6,619 nucleotides of DNA from JAAYZB01 sp937958685 (GTDB lineage Bacteria; Bacillota_I; Bacilli_A; Izemoplasmatales; Hujiaoplasmataceae): contig DAITAL010000066.1 of assembly GCA_036824265.1 (NCBI GenBank), positions 1 through 6,619 of the forward strand, given 5' to 3'. Made by a program: the position numbers and the translations under genes. Positions 1-6,234 of the stretch are shown piece by piece; position 1 is the first letter of the stretch, and every line of letters starts with the position of its first letter. The notes under the pieces are model-generated. The model searched no databases. It was not told where the DNA came from and worked only from the letters and a program-made list of their open reading frames with translations.

Positions 1-755
1 TTCAAATCATAGATGATGTATTCCACCATGTCGCTTTTCTTGAGGTCGATCGAGATGTGGAAGCCCTTTTCCTTGGCATAGATCTCCAGTTCGAGGACGC
101 TCTTGTCATTCAACAGTTCCGCTTCCTCGGGTGTCAGGCGGAACCTGGCTGCGAGGATGTCGATCAGCCGGCCTTTGTTGATGCGCCGGGGAACCTTGAC
201 ACCGTATTTCTCGCCCAGGCCACGCAGATCGCCAAGCGTGCAAGAGTGGATGAGCACATCTTTGAGGATCCTCAGGCTGACGCCGTCAAGGAATCCGGAC
301 GGTTCATAGATGATTTCCTTGAACTGGCTGATAAAGTCATGATAACTGATCTTTTCAAAGTCGACGGCGTATTTGTATTTGAGTTTCTCCAAGTCGTCGA
401 CGAAGGCGTTTTTGAGATTGTAGATATCCCGATTCAAGAACAGGAGGTCAAAGAAAAGTTCTTTGTAGGTCTCGGCGTCGAAATCAAGGTTATAGTCCTC
501 GATCAGCTTTTCCAGTAAAAACAGCGAATAGTCCTTGTAACCGCGCAAACGGTATTTGACCTCGTCCGTATACGATTGATAGAGTTTTGGTTGGAACACC
601 CGCCGCTGGATGGTCTCGCGCAGAATGAAGCGATGGACATAGGACGGGATCCTGATCTTGTGGTTTTTGAGCAACACCAACAAATCTTCAGTGGGGATCA
701 CTGACAGGGTCTTCGCGAAGGAAAAATAGTCCTCATTGGTCTTATATTTGCTCAC
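1..755 (-). CDS. Unrecognised protein with repeated SAP/Rho-N-like motifs (5' part, runs off left edge)
   Basis: An open frame of 251 codons starts at a GTG (755-753) and continues past the window edge without a stop. I do not recognise the family. The start is supported by AAGGTGA (766-760) four bases upstream, with AGGAGAG (775-769) just before it. The protein is charged, rich in Lys, Asp, Leu and Tyr, and mostly helical in appearance, with no signal peptide or membrane segment. A motif of about 30 residues recurs: residues 173-205 (Leu pattern, EKYGVKVP, then INKGRLIDIL) and 219-251 (KEKGFHISI, then LKKSDMVEYI), with a looser copy at 22-53 (KNHKIRIPSYVHR). The pattern helix, Gly-x-(V/I)-x-(V/I) turn, helix with Lys resembles small SAP or Rho N-terminal nucleic-acid-binding folds. 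That makes DNA or RNA binding a guess only. It lies after the ymcA-like gene, where mutS or cotE sits in B. subtilis, but is neither. The coding frame itself is secure. Confidence 0.8.
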   Translation of the reverse strand, partial: MSKYKTNEDYFSFAKTLSVIPTEDLLVLLKNHKIRIPSYVHRFILRETIQRRVFQPKLYQSYTDEVKYRLRGYKDYSLFLLEKLIEDYNLDFDAETYKELFFDLLFLNRDIYNLKNAFVDDLEKLKYKYAVDFEKISYHDFISQFKEIIYEPSGFLDGVSLRILKDVLIHSCTLGDLRGLGEKYGVKVPRRINKGRLIDILAARFRLTPEEAELLNDKSVLELEIYAKEKGFHISIDLKKSDMVEYIIYDL

Positions 756-759
756 GTTC

Positions 760-775
760 TCACCTTTTCTCTCCT
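760..775 (-). promoter_or_regulatory. Ribosome binding site fixing the GTG start of the left-edge gene
   Basis: On the minus strand AGGAGAG (775-769) is followed by AAGGTGA (766-760), four bases before GTG at 755. AAGGTGA matches the downstream half of the extended anti-Shine-Dalgarno pairing. A nearer GTG inside this motif (763-761) reads only two codons before a stop, so the GTG at 755 is the plausible start. Confidence 0.65.
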
Positions 776-787
776 AATGATATTCTA

Positions 788-816
788 ATATTACTATACG
801 GGATGGGATAATTCAA
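788..816 (-). promoter_or_regulatory. Weak candidate promoter for the left-edge gene
   Basis: In the 128-bp spacer after the ymcA-like stop, TTGAAT (816-811) and TAATAT (793-788) are separated by 17 bp. This gives a start near 781 and a leader of about 26 nt that contains the ribosome binding site. The -10 match is poor, at 3 of 6. A short inverted repeat, ATATT-CT-AATAT (780-791), overlaps the -10. No intrinsic terminator is visible between the ymcA-like stop and this site, so readthrough from upstream is equally possible. The rest of the spacer (817-883) shows nothing recognisable. Confidence 0.3.
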
Positions 817-883
817 GACTTGGAGCGTAAAATGTCGCGATTTCCTTGCATTTTCCGACCTGCCGTAACTGACTGATATCCAG

Positions 884-1201
884 CTATTCGGAATTGGCCA
901 GCGCGACCGTGATGAATTCCTGGATCGTCTGGATGGTCTCATTGAGCTCCTCGACGAGGAACAAGTATTCACCGACAACGGGATCGCTTGTGATCAGGGC
1001 GAGTCTGTCGGCGAGAGCCTCGTTTTGGGTGTCGATGCTGTGCGGATGTGTCCTTTGCACATAGCGCTTCTGCATCGTCAGATATTCGCCATAGATGCGG
1101 AAATACTCGGGATTCTCCTCAATGATTCTCTTTAGATTCCGTAGTCTTGCGACCGTGGGCGATGCCTGCAGTTCCTGAAGAAAATCGTCAATCGATTTCA
1201 T
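884..1201 (-). CDS. ymcA: YlbF/YmcA-family regulator (RicA-like)
   Basis: This 105-residue helical protein begins MKSIDDFLQEL and fits the Com_YlbF family (YlbF/YmcA): an N-terminal helix with xxVxxLR-type spacing (residues 15-30), a middle segment with YLTMQKRYV, and a long C-terminal helix (residues 73-101) ending at Ser104-Glu105. In B. subtilis YmcA (RicA) acts with YlbF and YaaT as a complex that helps RNase Y mature certain polycistronic mRNAs and affects competence, biofilm formation and sporulation. Assignment to YmcA rather than YlbF rests on position: the gene directly follows miaB, as ymcA does in B. subtilis. Its ATG overlaps the miaB stop in an ATGA (1198-1201), with AAGGGAGAG about 8 bases upstream inside miaB, so translation is probably coupled. 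The protein has no cysteine and is clearly shorter than the roughly 140-residue B. subtilis protein, apparently lacking a C-terminal extension. Family fairly sure, orthology moderately so. Confidence 0.8.
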   Translation of the reverse strand: MKSIDDFLQELQASPTVARLRNLKRIIEENPEYFRIYGEYLTMQKRYVQRTHPHSIDTQNEALADRLALITSDPVVGEYLFLVEELNETIQTIQEFITVALANSE

Positions 1202-2625
1202 CTGCTGATCTCTCCCTTGAGGCTCCAGGTCCTCGCCTCGGTGATTTTCACGGATACAACCCTGCCCAGCGCCTCTCTAGTAGCGGGAAAATTGACCAAC
1301 TTGTTGTTCGGGGTGTAACCGGCGTAATATGCGGGATCGGTTTTCGAGGGACCTTCGACGAGGACGGGGACCTCTGCACCCAAAAAACGGCGGTTACCGG
1401 CGGCGAAACCATGGTTGACCAGCTCGTTCAAAAGCTGCAACCTGCGTTTCTTTTCCGCTTTCGGAACATCATCAGTCAGAGTGGCGGCAGGGGTGCCGGC
1501 CCGCTGCGAATAGATGAATGTATAGGCGCCCTCGAATTTCGCCCGCCGCACCAGGGATAGCGTGTCGGCGAAGTCGCCTTCGCTCTCGTTGGGAAAGCCG
1601 ACGATGATGTCGGTGGTGAGCGAGATGTGGGGAAGGCGTTCATAGATGTAATCCACCAGCTCCAGGTACCCGGCACTGGTGTATTTCCGGTTCATCGCCT
1701 TGAGGATCCGGTCAGAACCGGATTGGACGGGCAAGTGGATCGCTGGCATCAGATTGCCGCCTAGCGCGAGGACATCGACGAGTTCTGGGGAAAAGTCCTT
1801 CGGGTGACTGGTCGTGAATCTGACCCTCGGGATGGGGATCTTGTTCAAACGCCGCAGCAGTTCCGCAAAAGTGATGCCGTCATCGCGGTCCTGTCCATAT
1901 GCATTGACATTCTGGCCGAGTAGCGTCACTTCCATATATCCGGCCTGATATAGTTGCTCAACCTCGGCGATGATGGTCGCCACGCTGCGCGAGCGCTCCT
2001 TGCCGCGGGTATAGGGGACGATGCAGTAAGTGCAGAATTCGTCGCAGCCGTGCATGATGTTGACCCAAGCCTTATAGCGGTTGGCGCGGGCAGCCGGAAG
2101 GCCTTCGATGATCTCTCCCTGACTGGAGTAAACCTCGACATTGCGGCAACCGTCGGAATAGGTGTCGGCCAGGTAAACCGGCAACTTGTCGATGTTGTGC
2201 GTCCCGATGACGACATCGACCTGCCGATAGGTCTTGATGATGCGGTTGACGACGGTTTCCTCCTGGGGCATGCAACCGGCGATCACGACTTTCAAGCCCG
2301 GCTTGTCGCGCTTCAGTTCCTTCAATCTGCCGATCTCGCCGAAGACCTTGTTTTCGGCGTTTTCGCGGACGGCGCAGGTATTGATGACAATCAGGTCGGC
2401 GGCGGTGATCTCGCCGGTGGCGCTGAAACCGCAAGCCTCGAGGATTCCGGCGATGTTTTCGCTGTCCGCCTCGTTGGCTTGACAACCGTGAGTCTTGATG
2501 AAATAGGTCTTTCCCGAACCGAGATGGGAAAAAACGGGGTCATGCGCGTAGACCCGCGTTGTGCTGGCTTCCTGGGAGCGTTTTCCGGCTTGCCGGAGAT
2601 TCGGATATAAAGGATTCTGGATCAT
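1198..2625 (-). CDS. miaB: tRNA-2-methylthio-N6-dimethylallyladenosine synthase MiaB
   Basis: MiaB is a radical-SAM methylthiotransferase that adds the 2-methylthio group to i6A37 of tRNAs reading UNN codons. At 475 residues it has the normal length for Bacilli, including their extended N-terminus. The UPF0004 domain (about residues 40-165) carries the three auxiliary-cluster cysteines Cys48 (THGCQAN), Cys84 (NTCAVRENAENK) and Cys118 (AGCMPQEE). The radical-SAM core has Cys194-x3-Cys198-x2-Cys201 (HGCDEFCTYCIVPYTRG), then LGQNVNAYG at 236-244, HLPVQSGS at 297-304 and TTDIIVGFPNE at 337-347. A C-terminal TRAM domain spans about 410-472, with VLVEGPSK and the near-terminal TWSLKGE. All expected ligands are present. 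It lies 20 bp after ymdB and overlaps the ymcA-like gene by 4 bp, so all three are one transcript. The chosen ATG (2625) has only a weak GGAA upstream; no other start is near, and the next in-frame Met is past the first essential cysteine. Confidence 0.97.
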   Translation of the reverse strand: MIQNPLYPNLRQAGKRSQEASTTRVYAHDPVFSHLGSGKTYFIKTHGCQANEADSENIAGILEACGFSATGEITAADLIVINTCAVRENAENKVFGEIGRLKELKRDKPGLKVVIAGCMPQEETVVNRIIKTYRQVDVVIGTHNIDKLPVYLADTYSDGCRNVEVYSSQGEIIEGLPAARANRYKAWVNIMHGCDEFCTYCIVPYTRGKERSRSVATIIAEVEQLYQAGYMEVTLLGQNVNAYGQDRDDGITFAELLRRLNKIPIPRVRFTTSHPKDFSPELVDVLALGGNLMPAIHLPVQSGSDRILKAMNRKYTSAGYLELVDYIYERLPHISLTTDIIVGFPNESEGDFADTLSLVRRAKFEGAYTFIYSQRAGTPAATLTDDVPKAEKKRRLQLLNELVNHGFAAGNRRFLGAEVPVLVEGPSKTDPAYYAGYTPNNKLVNFPATREALGRVVSVKITEARTWSLKGEISR

Positions 2626-2645
2626 CGCGTATTCATCAGTTCCGT

Positions 2646-3404
2646 CTACTCGCGGATGTTGATCCTGGTGATCGTCTTTTGGACAAGATCCAGGACCACC
2701 GCGTTGAACTGGAGCGGGCCTTCTTTTTCCGGATAGACCCGTTCGGGAACGCCGGTGACGAATTTTCTGATGCCTTGCTTGATCTCGCCGCCGATGATGC
2801 TGTAGCGAACGCCGCTCATGCCGACATCAGTGATATAGAGCATGCCTTTGGGAAAGACGCACTCATCGGCCGTCTGGACATGGGTATGCGTGCCGATCAA
2901 GGCGCTCACGCGGCCGTCGAGATAGTTGGCAAGCGCATATTTTTCGCTGGTTGCCTCGGCGTGGAAGTCAACGAGGATGTAGTCGGAATCGATCGTCGAG
3001 AGCAGGTTGTCCATGACCGTGAAGGGGTTGTCGATCGGATCACGCATGAACACGCGCCCAAGCAGGTTGACAACGGTCAGCCGCTTGTCGTTGAAGTTGA
3101 TCGTCACATATCCCTTTCCGATCGTGCCCGTACCGTAATTCGCCGGGCGGATCACATTGTCGCAGGCGAGCACCAGGGGAGCGTCCTTGCGGGTGAAAGC
3201 ATGGTTTCCCAAGGTGAAGACATGGACGCCGCGCGTCATGTAGTCTTTATAAATGGCTTCGGACAGGCCGTTGCCGGTGGCGATGTTTTCCCCATTGACG
3301 ATCGTGATGTGCGGCTTGTATTGGGCCTTGACGTCCATGAAGTGCTTGTCGAAAGCCTCGCGGCCCCGGTCCATGTAGATGTCGCCGACAAAAAGTATTC
3401 TCAT
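2646..3404 (-). CDS. ymdB: YmdB-family metallophosphodiesterase
   Basis: YmdB is a calcineurin-like phosphodiesterase. The B. subtilis enzyme hydrolyses 2',3'- and 3',5'-cyclic nucleotides and influences the choice between motility and biofilm formation. At 252 residues this copy has close to the family length of about 264. The dinuclear metal ligands are all visible: Asp8 (MRILFVGD), Glu39-Asn40 (NGEN), Asn67-His68 (GNHAF), His148 (DFHAEATSEK), and His173 and His175 (GTHTHVQTAD). ITDVGMSG (191-198) is another hallmark. It has no signal peptide or membrane segment, so it should be cytoplasmic. The ATG is preceded by GAGGGG (3415-3410) at a 5-base spacing. It sits 51 bp after rny and 20 bp before miaB in the same direction, the arrangement seen across many Bacilli, and no promoter was found for it, so it is probably transcribed from the rny promoter. 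The rny-ymdB pairing suggests a shared RNA-related role, but its physiological substrate here is unknown. Confidence 0.95.
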   Translation of the reverse strand: MRILFVGDIYMDRGREAFDKHFMDVKAQYKPHITIVNGENIATGNGLSEAIYKDYMTRGVHVFTLGNHAFTRKDAPLVLACDNVIRPANYGTGTIGKGYVTINFNDKRLTVVNLLGRVFMRDPIDNPFTVMDNLLSTIDSDYILVDFHAEATSEKYALANYLDGRVSALIGTHTHVQTADECVFPKGMLYITDVGMSGVRYSIIGGEIKQGIRKFVTGVPERVYPEKEGPLQFNAVVLDLVQKTITRINIRE

Positions 3405-3425
3405 TTGATCCCCTCATGATAAGCA

Positions 3426-3449
3426 TAGCCTTCCTGGTTGGGAAGGCTA
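3426..3449 (-). other. Intergenic hairpin between rny and ymdB, no U-tract
   Basis: A perfect 9-bp inverted repeat (TAGCCTTCC at 3426-3434, GGAAGGCTA at 3441-3449) encloses a 6-base loop. It occupies most of the short spacer, starting 6 bases after the rny stop and ending about 10 bases before the ymdB Shine-Dalgarno. On the transcribed strand the 3' arm is followed by TGCTTATC, with no run of U, so it is not a standard intrinsic terminator. It could protect the upstream mRNA 3' end, attenuate, or mark a processing site. The structure is seen directly; its function is inference. Confidence 0.65.
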
Positions 3450-3455
3450 GCGGCT

Positions 3456-5021
3456 TTATTTTGCAATTTCCTGGGCTCGCGTTTCCCGGATGACGGTGAC
3501 CTTGATGGTTCCGGGATAGGAGAGTTTCGTCTCGAGTTGTTGTCTGATCTCGCGGGCGACGAGGTGGGTTTTGGCATCGTCGATCTCGTTCGGCTTGACG
3601 ATAACCCGAATTTCCCGACCGGCCTGAATGGCATAAGCCTGTTCGACACCCGGAACCGATTGGCTGATTTGTTCCAATTGGGTCAGCCTGTTGATGTAGT
3701 TTTCCATCGACTCGCTTCTTGCGCCCGGCCGGGCGGCTGAGAGCGCATCGGCGGCCGCCACAAGGACCCCGATGACGGTCTGGGCTTCCTTGTCGCCGTG
3801 ATGGGTCATGATCGCGTCGATCACTGCTTTATGTTCGTGATACCGGTTGGCGAGATTGACGCCGATGTCGACATGCGAGCCCTCGATCTCATGATCGACG
3901 GCCTTGCCGATGTCGTGCAGCAAGCCGGCGCGTTTGGCGATGATTTCGTTTTCGCCGAGTTCCACCGCCATCTTGCCGGCGAAATACGCCGTTTCGATGG
4001 AGTGTTGGAGCGCGTTTTGACCGTAGGACGTCCGGAAATGGAGCCGGCCAAGCAGTTTGACCAGGTCGGGATGCATTTTGCCGACACCGGTCTCGAAGAC
4101 GGCCTTGGCACCGACATCTCGGATGAACTGGTCGGTTTCGACCCTGGTCTTCTCGACGATTTCCTCGATTCTGGCCGGATGGATCCGGCCGTCGGAGATC
4201 AAGCCTTCGACCGCCTTTTTGGCAATTTCCCTTCTGATCGGGTCGAAGCCAGAGAGGACGACCGCCTCCGGTGTGTCATCGATGATCAGGTCGACTCCGG
4301 TCAGGGCTTCGATCGTCCGGATGTTGCGGCCTTCACGGCCGATCAGACGGCCCTTCATCTCATCGTTGGGTAGGGTGACCACTGAGACTGTCGTCTCCGT
4401 CGTCACGTCCTGAGCGTACTTTTGAATGGCTTGGGAGATGATCTCCCTGGCGGTTTTCTGCGCTTCCATGCGGGCATTGTCTTCAGCGTCGCGCAGGTAG
4501 CGGTCAATCTCGGCGGCCATGTCTTTCTCGACCCGGTCCATGATGACCGTGCGCGCCTCTTCTTCTGTAAAACTGGCGATTTCAAGCAATTTCGTGTTTT
4601 GTTCTTGGATAATGCCTTCCAATTTGCTGTTTTTCTCTTCCAGAGCGTTTTTCTTCTCGTCGAGGACTTCTTCTTTACGATCCAAATTTAGCTCACGTTT
4701 GTCAAGATTGGCAGAGCGTCGATCGAGCATCTCTTCCCGTTGGTTGACCTTGTGTTCAAGCTCGGCAACCATTGCCTTCTTTTCCTTGATGAGTTTATCA
4801 TTTTCCAAATTCAGATTGTAAATCTCTTGTTTTGCTTCGAGGAGTTTCTCTTTTTTGATTTTTTCAGCTAGGGCTGTAGCTTCGTCAATAAGGGTTTGAG
4901 CCCTGGATTTGGCGGTTTGAAACCCTTTTTCCACAACCGCGACGCGAACCAGGAAACCAATGAGAAAGCCTGCCAACAAGCCTCCGAGCAAACTGGAAAT
5001 AATAATTACAGGATCTGTCAT
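3456..5021 (-). CDS. rny: Ribonuclease Y, membrane-anchored endoribonuclease
   Basis: RNase Y is the main endoribonuclease starting mRNA decay and processing in Bacillota that lack RNase E. At 521 residues it matches the B. subtilis length (about 520). Domains in order: an N-terminal membrane helix (about 5-30, glycine-rich SLLGGLLAGFLIGFLV); a long charged coiled coil (about 33-205, very rich in Glu, Lys and Leu, with an LDKRELNLDRKE stretch); a KH RNA-binding domain (about 211-280) with the GxxG loop Gly228-Arg-Glu-Gly231; an HD metal-dependent nuclease domain with His340, the His369-Asp370 pair (LLHDIGKA), His407-His408 and Asp425 (AADALSAARPGAR); and a conserved C-terminal domain ending near YPGTIKVTVIRE. 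All key residues are present. The ATG has GGAGGT at good spacing and gives a complete membrane anchor. It has its own strong promoter and a structured leader, and leads a transcript with ymdB, miaB and the ymcA-like gene, whose homologue is an RNase Y partner. Confidence 0.98.
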   Translation of the reverse strand: MTDPVIIISSLLGGLLAGFLIGFLVRVAVVEKGFQTAKSRAQTLIDEATALAEKIKKEKLLEAKQEIYNLNLENDKLIKEKKAMVAELEHKVNQREEMLDRRSANLDKRELNLDRKEEVLDEKKNALEEKNSKLEGIIQEQNTKLLEIASFTEEEARTVIMDRVEKDMAAEIDRYLRDAEDNARMEAQKTAREIISQAIQKYAQDVTTETTVSVVTLPNDEMKGRLIGREGRNIRTIEALTGVDLIIDDTPEAVVLSGFDPIRREIAKKAVEGLISDGRIHPARIEEIVEKTRVETDQFIRDVGAKAVFETGVGKMHPDLVKLLGRLHFRTSYGQNALQHSIETAYFAGKMAVELGENEIIAKRAGLLHDIGKAVDHEIEGSHVDIGVNLANRYHEHKAVIDAIMTHHGDKEAQTVIGVLVAAADALSAARPGARSESMENYINRLTQLEQISQSVPGVEQAYAIQAGREIRVIVKPNEIDDAKTHLVAREIRQQLETKLSYPGTIKVTVIRETRAQEIAK

Positions 5022-5061
5022 ATTATTACCTCCATTAAGTATTTAATTGTGTTATATGTGC

Positions 5062-5085
5062 GCATGGAGAAAGCCGTTTCCATGC
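5062..5085 (-). promoter_or_regulatory. Hairpin in the rny 5' leader
   Basis: GCATGGA (5062-5068) and TCCATGC (5079-5085) form a perfect 7-bp inverted repeat around a 10-base centre. A further A-U pair is possible beyond one mismatch. Measured from the predicted start near 5106, it covers about +22 to +45 of the rny leader and ends about 40 bases before the ATG. It is GC-richer than the surrounding spacer. It may be an RNA hairpin acting on rny mRNA stability, or a protein-binding palindrome; the sequence cannot decide between these. It resembles no riboswitch class I know. Confidence 0.5.
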
Positions 5086-5112
5086 TGATAATACACAAAA
5101 TGTTACTACTAC

Positions 5113-5141
5113 ATTATATTATAATTTATACTCATAGTCAA
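5113..5141 (-). promoter_or_regulatory. Sigma-A-type promoter for rny
   Basis: On the minus strand TTGACT (5141-5136) and TATAAT (5118-5113) are separated by exactly 17 bp, matching the consensus at 11 of 12 positions. The surrounding DNA is very AT-rich, as expected for a strong promoter. Transcription should start near 5106 and give a leader of about 85 nt before rny. The recA terminator lies immediately upstream, so rny and the genes after it are probably expressed independently of recA. Confidence 0.85.
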
Positions 5142-5153
5142 AAATTATTTCTC

Positions 5154-5183
5154 AAAAAAAAGGAAAACCTTTTGGGGTTCTCC
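5154..5183 (-). terminator. Rho-independent terminator of recA
   Basis: On the minus strand GGAGAACC (5183-5176), loop CCAAAA and GGTTTTCC (5169-5162) form an 8-bp stem containing one G-U pair. Eight consecutive T (5161-5154) follow directly. The first base of the stem is the last base of the recA TAG. The structure separates recA from the rny promoter only 12 bp further on. Confidence 0.92.
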
Positions 5184-6178
5184 TATTTGATGTTCAGTTT
5201 CTGCCGGACGAGCGCGGTGATCTCCTGGAAGAGCTCCGGATTGTCCTCGAGATATTTCTTGGTGTTTTCGCGGCCTTGGCCGATCTTTTGGTCCTTGAAG
5301 GCGTACCAGGCGCCACTTTTCTTGATGATCTCATGTTCGGCTGCCAAATCGACGACCTCACCGACTTTGGAGATGCCCTTGCCGAAGATGATGTCGACAA
5401 GACAAGATTTGAAGGGGGCGGCCACCTTGTTCTTCACGACTTTGACCTTTGCTTGGTTGCCGATGAAATCGGCTCCCTCCTTGAGCTGTTCGCCGCGTCT
5501 TATCTCCAATCTCACAGAGGCGTAGAACTTGAGCGCCCGACCGCCGGGAGTGGTCTCGGGATTACCGAACATGACGCCGACCTTTTCCCTTATCTGATTG
5601 ATGAAAATCGCGATACACTGCGATTTCGCAAGCACACCGGATAGTTTTCGCATCGCCTGGCTCATCAGTCTGGCCTGTAAACCGACATGGCTGTCGCCCA
5701 TTTCTCCACGGATTTCCGCCTCCGGGACCAAGGCCGCCACCGAATCGACGACCATGATGTCGACAGCGCCGCTTCTGATGAGCGCCTCGGCGATTTCCAG
5801 GCCTTGCTCGCCAGTGTCGGGCTGGGAAAGGATGAGCGAATCGATGTCGACTCCGAGGGCTTTCGCATAGACTGGATCGAGAGCATGTTCCGCATCGATG
5901 AAGGCTGCGTAGCCGCCACGTTTTTGAACCTCGGCGATCGCGTGGAGGGCAAATGTGGTCTTCCCCGTCGACTCTGGTCCAAAGATTTCGACAATGCGTC
6001 CCCGCGGATAACCGCCGACGCCAAGAGCTGCATCAAGGGCAATCGAACCGGAGGAGATCGCCTCGACATTGAGGGTGGCTGAAGCCTCTCCCAATATCAT
6101 GACAGCGCCTTTTCCGTATTCCTTTTCGATTTCCTTAAGGGCGATTTCCAAACTTTTTTTTCTGTTCTCGTCTGCCAT
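5183..6178 (-). CDS. recA: Recombinase RecA
   Basis: RecA forms ATP-dependent filaments on single-stranded DNA for homologous recombination and, where LexA exists, SOS induction. The 331-residue protein is collinear with the family: a helical N-terminus (residues 1-33), Walker A GPESTGKT (67-74), catalytic Glu97 (FIDAEHALDP), Walker B IMVVDS (141-146), loop L1 around EIRGEMGDSHVG (155-166), FINQIREKVGVMFGNPETTPGG through L2 (192-213), and the C-terminal lobe with SGAWYAF and GQGRENTKKYL. It stops at LVRQKLNIK, so the acidic tail found in B. subtilis and E. coli RecA is nearly absent. Residue 157 in L1 is Arg (codon CGT) where Glu or Asp is usual. The start has GGAGG six bases upstream. It lies 57 bp after pgsA with no terminator between, so cotranscription is possible. 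No LexA-type box is evident upstream. It ends in its own terminator. Confidence 0.99.
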   Translation of the reverse strand: MADENRKKSLEIALKEIEKEYGKGAVMILGEASATLNVEAISSGSIALDAALGVGGYPRGRIVEIFGPESTGKTTFALHAIAEVQKRGGYAAFIDAEHALDPVYAKALGVDIDSLILSQPDTGEQGLEIAEALIRSGAVDIMVVDSVAALVPEAEIRGEMGDSHVGLQARLMSQAMRKLSGVLAKSQCIAIFINQIREKVGVMFGNPETTPGGRALKFYASVRLEIRRGEQLKEGADFIGNQAKVKVVKNKVAAPFKSCLVDIIFGKGISKVGEVVDLAAEHEIIKKSGAWYAFKDQKIGQGRENTKKYLEDNPELFQEITALVRQKLNIK

Positions 6179-6234
6179 GGAAGGCCTCCAATCAAATGCC
6201 GTATATATTACTACGTATGATGTTGAATGATTCT

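Noticed and set aside
57..518. Plus-strand open frame of 153 codons opposite the left-edge gene.
   Set aside because: The minus-strand frame is longer, unbroken over 251 codons, has a ribosome binding site and agrees in direction with every other gene here. The plus-strand product is low-complexity and acidic-hydrophobic, typical of an antisense shadow.
817..883. Terminator after the ymcA-like gene, from AAAATG/CATTTT repeats near 830-855.
   Set aside because: The stem is only 6 bp, AU-rich, with a loop of about 14 bases and no following T-run, so it does not qualify.
1954..2610. Plus-strand open frame of 218 codons opposite miaB.
   Set aside because: It lies wholly within the clear miaB gene on the minus strand and has no recognisable motif or supporting context.
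2559..3419. Plus-strand open frame of 286 codons opposite ymdB.
   Set aside because: It is an antisense shadow created by GC-biased codon use. ymdB on the other strand has every catalytic residue and a good ribosome binding site; the plus-strand product resembles no family.
5022..5112. Riboswitch or small protein gene in the rny leader.
   Set aside because: The leader is about 85 nt with one simple hairpin and lacks any aptamer core I know. No convincing short frame with a ribosome binding site is present.
6179..6234. Possible SOS/LexA box or dedicated promoter before recA.
   Set aside because: No dyad resembling the Bacillus CGAAC-N4-GTTCG box is present. AT-rich pieces such as TAATAT lack a properly spaced -35.
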